Source: Vermamoeba vermiformis (taxonomy: Eukaryota > Tubulinea > Echinamoebida). From it: a stretch of DNA of 64,000 nt. The notes under the pieces were generated by a model, which was not told where the DNA came from, searched no databases, and saw only the letters and a program-made list of their open reading frames with translations. A program made the translations under genes and the position numbers. Of this stretch, positions 1 through 12,258 are shown in pieces. How positions within the stretch are numbered: the first letter of the stretch is position 1; every line of letters begins with the position of its first letter. The stretch spans positions 310,001 to 374,000 of the forward strand of contig JBEWZL010000145.1 in assembly GCA_045837725.1 (NCBI GenBank), in the 5' to 3' direction.

Positions 1-1506
1 CGCTGTCATCAGAAAAGACCACGTGCTTGCCTTCAAACAGACTGAACTTGCCAGCTCTGTTCATCTTTGTTTCAACGGTCTCAAGCTCTTTCTTGATCTC
101 TTCGTAAGCGGCATCAGCGGGGTCCAAGGGCTGTTCCTCGCTTTCACTTTCTTCTTCCTCGTCTTTCTTTTCTTCCTTTGCTTCAGTGTTGTTGTTCGTC
201 TTGACGAGTGGTGGCAGATCATCGTCTTCATCTTCGGAGGATTCGAGTTCATTTTCACCCTCTTCAACGACACCTTCTCCCACGACGCCACCAACGACCT
301 TTTGACCCGGTTCGTTCGTGCCCTCGGCTTCGCTGTCACTTTCTTCGCTCTCAAAGACGACGCGTTGGCCAGCGAAAATGGAGAACTCGCCCTTCTCGTT
401 GATTTTAGCGGGTGCTTTGGCCAATTTCTCTTTAATGTCCTCGTAGTCCAAGTCTGCGTCTTTGATCTCTTCCATCATCATTTGCATGCGCTCAATGTCG
501 ATTTCTTTGTGCGAGTTTTCATCTTCTTGCATCTCTTTCATAATCTTTTCAATCAGCGTGTATTTTCGGTCCATAATCTCCGCGGGAGATTTTTCTTCAA
601 TTTTCTTCTCGCTGTCAATGTCAACCATGCTCTCGGCAGCATGAGTATTGGGCAAGTTGTTATTATTGTTTTTGTTATCTTCGCCATCGCCACCGCTTTG
701 TCCACTTGAGCCGGTATTGTTGTTACTTGCAGAAGCAGATCCGGTTTGATTTGACACGCTCGTGCTAGTGTTAGTTTGACTGGAGTTATTATTGTTACTG
801 CTTCCAGAACCTCCTCCAGAGTTCATGCACTGAATCATAGGCACCGAGGAGGTGGTTGATGACGTGTCGTGTGCATTGTGCTCCATACCAGAGTTGTTAT
901 TGTTAGGCGCAGCATCGGGGTAGTAAGTATAATACAGTTGATAGTAATATTCAGGATTGGTTTGATACAAGTGATTCCAATATTCAGCTGCTGCTTGTTC
1001 GTCCATTTGTGTAATATCTCCCTCATAATTTATAGGACTAGGTTCGTGCTTAATCTTCCTTCGTTTGTTTGGACGGATCTGCGCATTATGTTAGTTGGAA
1101 ATGACTTTGTTAGTAATATTCAGGACGTACCTTTCCTCCTCCAAAGTTTTTAGGTAATCCCAGTGCTTCATAAGTAATGGTATCTTCTGTGGTAAGCTCT
1201 TTTATTTGTGACGTCTGGATCCAGTAATTAGCTTTCTTGTATTGTTACAAATAATGATCTTACCTGTTGGCCTTGCACCACAACATCGATTATTTCTTCA
1301 ATTATTTCGCGGCACATTTTTCTGATTTTCTTTCGTCTCTGAAAAAACCGATCGCGATCAGATCGATCATCGAATAAACGATAAAAAATATTTGATTATA
1401 CAGATACCTTCTTATCGCTAATTTTCATCATTTCCGCGGGGTAAGAGGTTTTTTGTTGCCTAACGAATTTTTTAGAATTTGTTTCTGGATGGGATCCAGG
1501 TTGCAT
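1..1506 (-). CDS. Acidic low-complexity protein with an internal repeat, partial (3' part off the left edge)
   Basis: The start is the ATG at 1504-1506. Short exons follow, with introns near 1405-1340, 1263-1215 and 1130-1082, then a long exon runs to the window edge. The N-terminus is basic, contains an ALGLPKNFGGGK segment and is followed by a Tyr-rich patch (around 1000-920) and Ser/Asn/Gly-rich linkers. The visible C-terminal part is strongly acidic and carries two related units, one with KGEFSIFAGQRVVF (about 400-360) and one with AGKFSLFEGKHVVF (about 60-10), each preceded by an acidic YEDIK/YEEIK helix. The LGLP-F motif followed by a YWN patch recalls the N-terminal part of trimethylguanosine synthase, but the methyltransferase region would lie outside the window, so this is only a guess. 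Function unknown. Confidence 0.6.
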
Positions 1507-1788
1507 TACAATACTTACTCAAAAACAACCTTTGTAACCAGAAGTCTAACATTATTAACTCGTGTATCAACGAGGAGCTGGATCGGCTGGGGCTTCACAA
1601 CTGTTGGAGCCATTGACATGAATTGTTAGTATTTTCTTTTGTTGTGAGGGCTGTGCTAGAGTATGATGATTGCTCTTGTAATGGTCTTGCGCTTTTCAGT
1701 AAGTTAAATGAAAAATCAATAACTTTTCGAAGACCACGTTTTTTGGATCGGATCGCAAAAATTTTATTTACAAAAAATGCACAAATTA

Positions 1789-3569
1789 CTAACTCGCGTG
1801 ATAAATCTTCAACACACGAGTGATCTGATTGTTGCACACAGGACACTGTTTGAGCTGTTTGGTCGTTGTGCAGTCATGACACACGATCAAATGATTGCAC
1901 TCTAACAGCACCACATTGGCCGTATTGTCCATACATATGCAGCACAGTGATTGTTCCTCTAACTTATTAATCTTATCGTGCTTGGCCTTCAGATCACGCT
2001 CCAGGTGCACAATACGTCGAATTAGCAACATGACGTCTGATTCATTCGCGTCAAGTGGTCCGGTCGGCGTGTTCGTGCCAAAAATTGAATCAACGAGCTG
2101 ATCTAGCCGCGTCTGTTCTTCACTTGAAAAACTAATTAAATTATCTTCATTAGTTGTGGCAGTCGTGCTTGTCGTGTTGTTGTTAACACTGGTCTTCAAC
2201 GGCTCTTCAGGCTTTTGATTATTAGTCGCCAAGTCCTCCCAGTTCTCACTGACCGGTGCATCTTTTTTGTTCGTGTTGTTTTCAGGCTCATCCCACCACG
2301 GGTCTTTCTTTTCTGGCGGAGGACTTTGCACTGCCTTTTGATTGGTCGCTGGTTTGACCTCTTCCACGGGAACAGGTATTGGAATCTCTCCACTGCTACT
2401 CAGCCTAGAATTAAATAAGTAAAAGTCGTTAGTATGCACATTGACGTACTTGAGTCGTTCTCGTTCATCGGGGAAAAGTGCTTTAATAACTTCTTCGTGG
2501 TTGAAAATCAGCGCGTAATCAATGGCTGTTTTGTTCTCGCTATCTGTTAAAGACATATCGTTAAGTAACAAGTAATATAACATCGTATCAAGCTACTATT
2601 TACCTGTTTGATAAATATTTGCACCGTTCTTCATCAAAAATGAAACTATTTTAGCATGACCTTCCATCGATGCCAATATTAATGGCGTGTATCCTGCGAT
2701 GAGTAAATATATTAGCATATTTTCCCATTATTTATCAATCGCATTATCGTACCAGGCAATGAAATGCAATTAACGTCCATGTGCATTGTCTCCACGAGGT
2801 ACTTCACAATGTCAAGCCTGCCGTGCTGTGCTGCAATGTGTAACACGTTGTACCCGACATCATCGCCCTCATATATAATCACACTGTCTTTGTTCAACAT
2901 CTGTTGCATTGTGTACAAATTGCCATCGCGTGCAGCGTTGTGCAACATTGCCCTAATGTCAAAGTCAGTCCTCGTGTCACACGCGATCATTCTACGTACG
3001 GAGTGGTGGGGAGAGTATTATAGACGGGAGGTGGGGGCGGAGGGATTGGACTGAACCGTGAGGGCACTCTTGAAGGCACGGCTGGGTTGGTGACTAGATT
3101 GACAGGTCGTTGTTGGTTGGCCAATAATTCTTGACATAATGTTTGTAATAACGGAAATGTTTTGATCATTCTAAATATGTGATTAATTAATTTGTATTAT
3201 CATTGATTTTCGCCATGCAAAGACTTACTGATCGAATTTCGAAAAGTCACTCCGCAGCATAGCCAAGACTGCACTTAATGGTGGATCATTTATGAATCGA
3301 CCAGGATTAGGCAGTGTACAAATAGCAGAGAATAGGCCGGTCTTGAACAACCGCTCTAATATCAGCTTGCTAAAATTGAAAATTCAATAAAATTAGCAAA
3401 ATTATAGGATAAAATCAGTTTGATAGGTTGAGGTAAGTACCAATCAGATCATAATTAATAAATATTATTATAATCCATTGGAATTCAATTGTTTCTTTGG
3501 AGCCACAATAAATAAACCAACTTACTCTGGCTGCGAAAAAGCTGGCTGATTCGGAAAAAACCTATCCAT
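1789..3569 (-). CDS. Ankyrin-repeat protein with C-terminal RING finger (putative E3 ubiquitin ligase)
   Basis: Six exons can be followed: 3569-3527, about 3370-3237, 3169-2997, about 2950-2752, about 2696-2605 and 2583-1789 (stop TAG). The middle exons encode ankyrin repeats (NVLHIAAQHGRLDIVKYLVE, then GYTPLILASMEGHAKIV, then NKTAIDYALIFNHEEVIKAL). The last exon has a Ser/Thr/Asn-rich linker, a coiled coil and a C3HC4 RING (CCICMD ... CNHLIVCHDC ... CPVCNNQI) ending in RVLKIYHAS. A RING at the extreme C-terminus resembles the IAP/mind-bomb/MULAN class. The expected role is ubiquitin transfer to a target bound by the ankyrin repeats; the target is unknown. The start lies 172 bp from the divergent CPBP gene. 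Confidence 0.85.
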
Positions 3570-3741
3570 ATTTATGCAATTATATATCTACCCAACTACC
3601 TCTGTTGAGGTCAGTTAGTTGTTTTCGATCTGAAACTTCAAATTTCAGAATTTCGTTTACGCTCAACAAGCGAACACAAACGCACAACAAATTACGAACA
3701 ACATTAGATGAATTTGTAATAAAATAATAATAACAAGTACA

Positions 3742-5149
3742 ATGGCAACTGGTAAGCATAAAATTGATTTGACAGATCAAGCTTGAACGTAGCTCTGATC
3801 CCAAGTAATTGATTAATTAGCGCAATTAATTAACGCGTATTTATTATTTTATACCTACCAAGTGCCTATTCGTTGACGAAAAGATATTAATCTTTCAATT
3901 GATTACAGCTCAACCAGCACGATCAAGAACTCTATTAGGATATTTTGAAGCAGCGTGGTGCTTATTTGAATATTTATTTTTAATTATTCTCACTTGGTTT
4001 ATTTGGGGGTTATTGCGATCGCAAAATGTTTTGCCTAAGGACCAATCAGAGCCATTAGTACGTTTGTTAAAATGACCAATATTGATGTATTAAATCTAAC
4101 AATATTTAATTAAATAGAAACCATTTGATTTCTCAGGCAGCAAGTCAATTCCCGATCTCGTTACAGATCTGGCGCGCTACATCTTTATCAATGCCGCGCA
4201 TAATATTCGCAACGTAGCACTCGGCTTTGGTGTTGGAGCTATTGAGACAGGGCTCGTCATATCCCTACTATTGCTGCGCTACAAGTCATTGTTGCAAGTC
4301 AAACGCCCTCTGTTGCCCAACTTGTAGGTCCATTATATCTAATCCCTATTAATATATACATATTAATATATTACTACAGTCTCGGCGTCCATCAATTCCG
4401 CTTGTCTAAGACGGCCTTGTTCTTGATGTCTTTCCACGTGTTTGGCTTCTTTTTGGCCCTCGTGCTGCAATCCGTCACCAATCGCTGGGTGTTCTCAATG
4501 GACAATTTTCTCAACGAAGAGACTGGCGGCATTGAACACTTCAAGCTGTTTCAACTGCTGTTCTTTATCCCGATCAAAGAAGAGATTGTCTTCCGAGGAA
4601 TAATTTTCACAATTTTGAACAACAGGTACGTGTCCATGACCAAAGTTATTAATAGAGCTCATCAATTGATATTTGCGATAGAAATCCAAGCGTACGATTC
4701 AGTGCCGTGGTGTGCAACTTGTGCTTTGGTTTGTTCCACTTGATCAACTTGCTGAAGAGCTCCGCACCTGCTTATGTCGCCTTTCAAGTAAGCATCGATA
4801 TTTGAGCATTAAGACAGGTCCTAATGTGCGATTAGATTGCTCTTGGAATGGAGATTGGTGTCGTGTACAGCATGCGCTACGTGCTGAGCGGCACTATTTG
4901 GGAATGTCTCATCCTGCACATCACGAACAATCTCACCTCGGGCTTTGTGTCCTCGAAGAACGACAACATTCACAACCCATCCGTGCAACTCTCTGGTAAG
5001 TCACACCTGTTTGACGCGTGTCAAGTGTCACTGTACTAATGTCCCTTTTAGTCACTCTCACTGTCGTTGTGTACTTTGTCGTCTTGGTACTCAACTGGAA
5101 TAAGCTCAAAGAAAAAGAACGTGTTGAGGGCAGCAAAAAGACGGCATAA
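3742..5149 (+). CDS. CPBP (CaaX protease/bacteriocin-processing) family intramembrane metalloprotease
   Basis: Spliced gene starting at ATG 3742, whose first exon encodes only a few residues. It is hydrophobic throughout with several TM helices. The three CPBP motifs are visible: EExxxR in PIKEEIVFRG (about 4570-4600), FxxxH in CFGLFHLIN (about 4725-4745, after a splice at 4682), and HxxxN in ILHITNNLTSG (about 4912-4945). These supply the Glu/His/Asn metal site of Rce1-like glutamate proteases. The final exon is a TM helix plus a basic tail ending KKTA. It could be the Rce1 prenyl-protein protease or a bacterial-type CPBP protein; the short N-terminus favours the latter, but this is inference. 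Stop TAA at 5147. Confidence 0.82.
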
Positions 5150-5377
5150 AGGACCTTTTTTAAACAAACACTCTTTCACAATTGGGCCGGCTCTGCTTAA
5201 AAGGTAAGCTCGTATCAATATGTTGATGATATTTGGGACTATTGACTACGTCCACCAATCAATTCCAATACTACGACGCGTTCTTCAAGACCGAAGCTCA
5301 AGCGAATGGAAGTGCCAAGAATCGCCTTTGTTTATATAATATTATTCGTTTAGAAATCTTGTTCATTTACACCAGAA

Positions 5378-5658
5378 TTACTTGGCTTCTGGATTTATTG
5401 GCTTTAACTTTCCGCGCGATACGTAATAGTTCAACAGCCCTTCGGTTCTTTCTAACAAATCAGCGAACTTTTGCTTTTTATCGGCAAACTCTTGGTTTTC
5501 ATCAACAAGGGCGTCCTCCGCTTTTGAGCCTTGGGAAAAATAATAACTGATTAAGAAATATCATTAATTTTCTTACCTGCAAAAAAGACTTCGAGTTTCT
5601 CTATTTTCGTCCGTTGCCGGCAATCCTCGACCGAACCAACAACAGGTTTTTCACTCAT
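5378..5658 (-). CDS. Short predicted coiled-coil protein, 77 aa
   Basis: Two exons joined across an intron at about 5578-5533 give a 77-residue protein starting MSEKPVVGSVEDCRQR and ending GKLKPINPEAK. The second exon has heptad-like charged and hydrophobic spacing (DENQEFADKKQKFADLLER), consistent with a short coiled coil. The splice phases agree and the stop is TAA. I do not recognise the family. The start was chosen as the only ATG in frame after the last acceptor-like site; a longer 5' end running into the degenerate glycosidase sequence upstream cannot be excluded. Confidence 0.5.
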
Positions 5659-5879
5659 GATTATAGGTGATTTAACCTGCAAAAAAGAGAGGGGTGATGA
5701 GAAATGAAACTCGCCTGCTCCGGCGACCTTACCAGAGGCAGCAAAAGTACCACTAAAAGATAAATGTCGTACGGCTCTGTTTGATAAAAAAGAGTTGTAC
5801 TGAGTTAAAACTGATTGTACGCGACAGGTGCAGCAGTGTAAAACACAGCCGTGTTGTTCTAGCTCATATACGACGTAGC

Positions 5880-6501
5880 TCCAGCCAAGCCAGTCAATCT
5901 TGACCTTCATTTGGTAAATCTACAAAGGTCAGCGAATGATTTCCACCAATTACACTTCACGACTACTTACTTCGTTGTTTTTGTTTGTCACATGCAGAGC
6001 GGGCTCGTAGCCAGCATTGCTCGCAGTGCCATAAATCCACTGTCCAAATCGAGTCGGTGTGCCACCAATAGGAGCAGTATTCTTCACGTCCCAACTGAAG
6101 TATCTGAAACCAGCGGGCACGGTGAATGAAAGGCTCACAATGCCGTAGGAGTCAAAGTCGAGTGGCATATCTTGCGGCTGGCTCAAGTCAAGCACAGTTC
6201 GAGCAACGGCATCTTAATCTCGCGAGAGCTATTTGACTTTGATATAATAAGTCCTTCTCAGGCTCAGGTGTGTAAAAGATTTCGACGGGGAACATACGAC
6301 CAGGCACTTTCTTTAATATAGTGCAGTATTGAGCCTGAGACTTTGACTTGTACCTCGTGCCGAAGTTGGAGCTGCACCGCTGTCGTAGAACGGATTGCCG
6401 TAGAAAAAGTTGAAGTGAAGTGGGCGACCATAACGCTTCATGGACTCTACAAAGGTAGTGTATCGATCCAAGCTGTACACTCCCTGCGATAGTTCGATCC
6501 T
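5880..6501 (-). pseudogene. Decayed glycoside-hydrolase gene fragments with an embedded DEAH-helicase exon scrap
   Basis: Three pieces lie in one orientation. At 6501-6354 is a (beta/alpha)8 glycosidase-like strand with the sequence RYGRPLHFNFFYGNPFYD, typical of families that act on oligosaccharides. At about 6309-6253 is KVPGRMFPVEIFYTPEPEKD, which is the post-helicase signature of DHX8/DHX15/Prp22-type DEAH helicases and has no place in a glycosidase. At 6195-5970 and 5925-5880 is a beta-sandwich end resembling the C-terminal domain of glycosidases (FRYFSWDVKN, then MKVKIDWLGWSYVV after a splice). The catalytic region is missing, stops separate the pieces, and no start is visible. I read this as a pseudogene assembled from two host genes. 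Confidence 0.6.
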
Positions 6502-6782
6502 ATCCGCTTGTTAGAACGTTTTCGCACGAAAGAGGTCTTCATTGCTACGCAGTACTGCCGAATAACATTTTTGCCTTCCTACTTTTAACAATAAATAATG
6601 CAACCGGCTGGCAGATACATGTGTACCAAATCTTAAACAGGCAATTCCTAACAACTGGCAACAGATACTCTGATTCTCATACTGCGAGGATCGTCACCGA
6701 AAATAAATCATACGGGTTGTCGCATTGTGTCGATGATGTTAGTGCGCAATTAAATCGTTTATCAAAATTGCGTGATTAGCTC
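6502..6782. other. Gap between glycosidase remnant and saccharopine dehydrogenase
   Basis: About 280 bp, AT-rich, with no open frame continuing the glycosidase piece and no RNA gene that I can see. It should contain the 3' UTR of the saccharopine dehydrogenase gene, which is transcribed leftwards into it. Confidence 0.5.
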
Positions 6783-8748
6783 TTACATGTCTTCAACCTT
6801 GACAACCTTATCCTCGAACTTGATGCCCAAAGCCTCGAGCTCGTCGAGAATGGGGTGGTACAACTCGGGAGTGGTGGGGATGTAAATACCAGGGGACAAC
6901 TTGACTTTTTTCTGCACAGAACATTGTTAGCCATTGCGACAAGCGCTCAACCAATACTAGGACGTACCTCGAGGACCAAGCGGATAGCAATGGCAACGGG
7001 GAATGAGACAGTGCGGCTCATGGCAGTGTCACCATTGGGCTCACCGAATGAAATCAAAGTAGAGCTGTGGTTGTAATTAATCATGGAAACTAGTTAGATG
7101 TTAAGCACGAGAGCACTTACGTAATGTACTCGCGTTTCTTGGTCTCAGGGTACTCAGCGGTGAACTTGTGTTGCATCAAAATCATGTCCTTCTCGCCATC
7201 CTTGTAGACCATACGTTTCAACATAGCAGCGCACAAAGCGTCAAGACGAGTAGTGACGTCTCTGGGCACGGGGATGTCTTCGAACAAACCCAACCAAGCG
7301 AATCTCTTGATGATGTCGTCGTCGCGAGAGAGGTGCAAGAAAGCAGCAACATCAGCTTGGAGATCAGTGCTGTCAGGCTTGTTGATCAACTCAGCCAAGA
7401 GTTCCTTGTAAGTCTTGCCAGCGAAGTCTCTAGTCTCGAGGTCCAAGTAGTTAATGTCAGCGAACTTCTTGATGGTGGGGCACCAGCCTGGTCGAGACAT
7501 TAACACACGGTTCTATTGAAGGGTGACAAGTAGCACGTACCTCTGTATCTGTAAGTACCACGGATCATACCGCGGGCATTGGGGATGTTGTAGATTTCGA
7601 GGTATTGGTTGGAGTTACGGTTAGGATAAGACTCGAATTCACCGAGACCTGTGCATGACGATTAATGAATTGTAGCATTGTCAAAGTGTTTTGCGTACCT
7701 TCAAAAGCGGTGACTTGATAGTTGTCGAACAAGTCCTTGCCGGGAATGTAGACCTCTTTGCCGTCCTTCAAGAAACGAGCATCGTTCTTGCCAGCGAGCA
7801 AAACACCACGAGGAGCCCAGCTGAACTTGTAGCCGAAAGGATTGTCGTTGGAATCAGGAGCAGGGAGACCTTTATATTAATTACTACTTTGGTCCAGTAC
7901 CAATTATCAAATGGACGTACCACCGCAGAATGAGCTGAAGTCAACAACATTGCCGCCCTTGGCCTTGACACCGTCAATAACTCTCATAGCGCTGGAAGAA
8001 TAGTATACATTAATATTATATTCACTGTTATGATGATAAACGGTATTAATTACCTCATGTGATCAGAACCAGGATCCACACCGCACTCGTTCAAGAGAAC
8101 AATACCAGCGCTCTTAGCTTCTTCTTCGAGGGCCCTCATGGCATCGGAGACGTAAGAAGTAGTGAAGAAGTGCTTTTTGTGCTTGATGGCTGTTAATCAT
8201 AGGGTCAATATTGTCGGAGATAATGGAGCGAAATGTCGGTTCGATCCAATTAGCCAACGAATTTATCATTAATTTGTGAATGTTATGAATAAACTTACCG
8301 AACTTGGCGCAAGTAGCGTGATACAAGTAAGGCAACATAGACACAACAGCATCAACTTCAGCAGTCCAAGAGTCGATCAGATGAAGATCCTCGTCCTTAG
8401 TAACGTCGGCGCGTCTGGCTTCAGCATGGGCAGCGCCTATCGTCATATAATTAATTAAACCGCTTTTCGATTTTCTTTGATTTTTTGAAATTTTGTATTT
8501 GTGGATCTTCATTTGTTTATGTGGTATTAAAGTTTAACAAACGTGATATTTAACGATACCACCCACCCCAAGTTTATCTTTAAGTATTATTTGAATTATT
8601 GTGCGAGCTTACCCTTGATCAGCTCTTCGGCGTTTTGCAAAGTACGGTTGGCAACGATCACATGGAAGTTGTGCTTAGACAAGTAGTGCACGAGAGGCTT
8701 AGTGACCAAACCGGCACCCAAAACTAATACTTTGCCTTGAACGGACAT
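6783..8748 (-). CDS. LYS9: Saccharopine dehydrogenase, LYS9/C-terminal AASS type
   Basis: Multi-exon gene from ATG 8748 ([20 protein letters not shown]) to TAA 6783, about 450 residues, the length of stand-alone fungal LYS9. The N-terminal GAGLVTKP loop is the Rossmann dinucleotide-binding turn. Family blocks follow: [14 protein letters not shown], the [20 protein letters not shown] stretch, the [10 protein letters not shown] strand, then [12 protein letters not shown] and DMILMQHKF. The enzyme interconverts saccharopine with aminoadipate semialdehyde and glutamate using NADP(H), the penultimate step of the alpha-aminoadipate lysine route or, run the other way, of lysine breakdown. No lysine-ketoglutarate reductase half is fused here, which favours the biosynthetic arrangement, but direction cannot be proved from one gene. 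Its start lies about 230 bp from the end of the ADCK1-like gene upstream on the same strand. Confidence 0.95.
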
Positions 8749-8980
8749 GATTGCGATGTAGTTCTCCTGTAAAGCTAATGAACAAAATTGGCAACGGGAC
8801 TCATTTGCTTCTAAGACTTGTCCGACGGGAGAACGCCAATTACAAAAAAAAAATAATTTGAATAATGTAGGATGGTACCATAAGCATCACCACTTGATTC
8901 AAATTTTCGGTGGCTCGATCGCATCTGGATCCAAGATTATAATTGCCGTTTTTACTTGTATTTTACATTTATCGCGACAA

Positions 8981-11544
8981 TTAAGCAAATGACATGCCTT
9001 CCATAGTAATTTCTTTAGGCATAATACCTAACCAGATCAGAAGTTGAAGCCATTTGGCGGCAAACCAATATCCAGCTTCGTACATCTTCAAATGACCTTC
9101 GAACGACAGATAGTCCTTCCAACTACTTAAAAATGCAGCTAGAAATAGAATTGGTAAGTTACATGAAAGTACTAGATGTGAGGTCGACTGCTTACCTTTG
9201 CTCTTATTTTTCTGAATTCCACGAACACTCTGACGCGCGAATAAGGTGAATCGATTGACCGGAGCACCGAGTTCGTGGTTGATTGAACGTACCAAGTTGC
9301 TAAATAAAGGTAAGTACTTGCGTACAAGCTTTCTCTTCCATAGTTGGCTTACTTGTTACGCAGCAACAATAACATCTCTGGCGGCATCGCTTTCATAACA
9401 TTAACAAACTTCTCACGCTCCTTTTCGAATCCTTTCATCAGCTCTTTAATCTGTTCTTTTGTCATCTTGCCTTTCATGCCAACGCGAGCGTCCCTAGTGT
9501 GGTTGAATGTTAGCCTCGGCCTGTGACAGAATATTGACTGACGTACTTATCGAGAGGTCGCATCAAGATAATGAAGCCAAATAACTTCCAATCTTCGATG
9601 CCTATTTCCAAGCACAACCTTTTGAAATCATCAAACTTGTTCAACACCTGTACGACAGTGAGTACGCGCGAATGGCAACTCAATAGTGAACTTACCAAGC
9701 TTTTGTACATCTTGCAGAATCTCACGCGGAAATCTTCCGTCAATTCGTTGTACAGACCGTGATCCAGCAACACAACTTGCGCGCGGCCAGTTTGAGGATT
9801 CTTGCGCACCATCAGATTACCAGGGTGAGGATCTGCGTGGAGGAAGCTAATGTGCACGTTAGTTTTCGTATCAAAGGAGATCTATGGGCTACGTACCCGT
9901 GCACGAAAATTTGTTCACCAAGTACTGTAATCATTTTCTCCATAGTCTAGCGAAACTGTCAATAACACGCGATGAGATGTTGCCTCTTAATTACCTCTTT
10001 AGGGTCAATGCCATTCTTTTTCATGGCTGCAGCGTCATTGATTTTGACGCCGTGAATGAACTCCGAGGTCAAAACTCGAGGGCCAGTAATGTTCTAGTAC
10101 ATGTTAGCATGCACTCAGGATGGCAAGAATGTGCACGTACCCAATGCACCGTCGGAATGTAGCAGTCCTTCTTATTTGTAATATTCTTGTAAGCGCGCTC
10201 GGAGTTTTCAGCCTCGTGCAGAAAGTCCATTTCTTTGCGAAGAATTTCTCTGAAGATGTCGCCAGTCCACGAGAAGTCGTAGTCAGGGAATATCTTTGCA
10301 ATCAACTTTAACATTACATCGTGTGTCCACATGTCACCATCGAATCACTCTTGGAGTTCCGGGTATTGTAACTGTAATGCATTTAGTACAATGCCACGTA
10401 AGATTGCCACCAAACTCACCTTGACAGCGACTTCCCTGCCATCGTGTAAAACTGCGTGGTGTACTTGCCTATAATTGCATTGTGAGATCACGTTGTCTTT
10501 GTGATATCAATACAACTTACGCTAAACTTGCAGCGGCAATAGGTTTCTTATCGAACTCTTTAAAGCTAAGAAATTTTAACAATGGGCCCATTATTACATT
10601 TGAATGAGACTTTAACTTACTAGTACTCGAGAGGATGTCCCAAGTCCTCCACGAAGATTCGTTCCATGTCTTCGAATGGTCTGTTCGGCACTTGATCTTG
10701 CAGTACTTTCAGCGTGTCAGTGTACTCTGGTGGCACCACGTGATTGTTCGCCGCGATGTATTGGCCTCCCTTTATACTCGTGAGCACTTACTATCTAGCT
10801 GTATAAGCAGACTTACCTTAATGTATAAGCCTGCATTGGTGAGACACAAATCGAGTAGTCGTTGTGCTGTGCGCAAATGAACTGTCTTGATCTTGGCCTC
10901 GTATTCGGGTGTGTCTTCTTCCAAGCCCCTAAGAGACAGCTTGTAGTCCAACGTAACTGCTGCACCCTTAATAGGAATGAGTTGAGCTCAGCACGTGATT
11001 CCATCGAATGTTGGACTTACCACCCACAGCGCACGATTGAATCGTACAATACTGACTAATGGCTTACGAATAGGCATCAACGTCTTGCCCTTTGAGTTAT
11101 AGACGCCAACGCCAGCTAAAATCAAGCCACCAAACACCCATCGTCCTATGGCAAAGTGCAAGTTAGTATCGCATGTTGTCATGTGGTCGAAAATGGGTGC
11201 TTGTATTTTTAAGAAATGCATTAATGATGTAGATGACCAGCATTGAGCTTACGAGCTCGAATAATAATATTAGAATTATTTTAAAATATTTTTGAGGTTT
11301 GAACTCACTAGATCTGCTGAGCAGACGAGTCGAAAATTAAAATATGATATAATTTGCTCTTATTCTATGTGCAATTCACCGTACCAATCTTTCTCTTCTT
11401 AGGCTTCACAGCTCGTGAAATGTCAGCAGTTACCGTTTCAGAAGGAGCAGCGGTGGTCAACGAGCGCTTGTTTATAGGCACCTTGTTCTTCGGTACACTG
11501 GCTTTCTTAATTAAGCCTTTGAGAGCACTGAAGCCTCGCAACAT
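8981..11544 (-). CDS. UbiB/ABC1-family atypical kinase-like protein, ADCK1/MCP2 group, with one in-frame UGA
   Basis: The N-terminus MLRGFSALKGLIKKASVPK is rich in basic and hydroxylated residues and looks like a mitochondrial presequence. A TM segment (WVFGGLILAGVGVY, about 11145-11105) follows. The UbiB signatures are present in order: LCLTNAGLYIKGGQ (KxGQ), AAASLAQVHHAV (Ala-rich loop), VAVKLQYPELQ (catalytic Lys), HADPHPGNLMVRK and VVLLDHGLYNEL (DHG in place of DFG). Spacing matches ADCK1 and yeast Mcp2, linked to mitochondrial lipid and coenzyme Q homeostasis. The exon beginning near 10364 contains a TGA at 10345-10347 between LQE and FDGDMW. Both sides are family sequence and the length to the next block equals that of human ADCK1, so the UGA replaces one residue. 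No SECIS was found downstream. Confidence 0.88.
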
Positions 11545-12258
11545 CTGCTCTTTTTGAATAGATCTGAATACCTTTGTTGATGTCGCGTGTCAACTTAGTT
11601 GTGCGAATGAGCGTAGGCTGAGATTTATTTTTTTCTCGGCGAGAAAGTGAACTCGGAATTTTAATGTTACGCTCTTCCGTTTCGTAGTGCGTGAGTTCAA
11701 TCATTCCTATTTGTAACACATGAAACACCAAACGACACTCACACAGATATTTTGAGTGTCCGTGAGCGCCTATAGGCAATTATGCAGATTTATTATTTAA
11801 TAAGCTGAATGACATCTGGTGTTGCAATCTTCCACTCAACAAATTAAAGGGCCAAAAAAAAGCTCTGCGCTCGTACTAAAAAAGGTTTGACGAAATCGGT
11901 ACGTTATTAAGCAAATTAAAATGTTGATAGCCGCTTAATTTAATATTTGTGTTTTCACATTCAATAAAATTATTCGTGCTCGCAATTGCTATGCGTATTC
12001 TTTGGCCGTCATAAATTAAATTTGTCTCGTCACAGCAAATCGGGCAACAAAAACTAATATTGCTTGGATTTCGATGAAAGTTACAAATCTAGCAAGCTTT
12101 CGCATTTGTTTCGCTCACTTTTCAGGGCAGCTAGTTTAATTAGGCAATAAAAATCAAAAGTCCACTTTCAAATCTCTACAACTGAATACCACAAATTCGA
12201 AAGAATTAGTACTAGATCTGACGCTCGAATTCACTGGTACACCAGCACACTTTTCAAA
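11545..12258. promoter_or_regulatory. Divergent intergenic region between ADCK1-like and tetraspan genes
   Basis: About 710 bp between two divergent starts. A 90-codon open frame on the minus strand (11507-11779) overlaps the ADCK1-like first exon in another frame and is probably 5' leader sequence. The rest is AT-rich with no coding potential that I can defend. It should carry promoters for both genes. Confidence 0.5.

Noticed and set aside
8760-8980. ADCK1-like gene as a second selenoprotein
   Set aside because: The UGA does not align with a Cys or redox site and I find no quartet plus apical AA hairpin in the 3' UTR, which is only about 230 bp before the next start.
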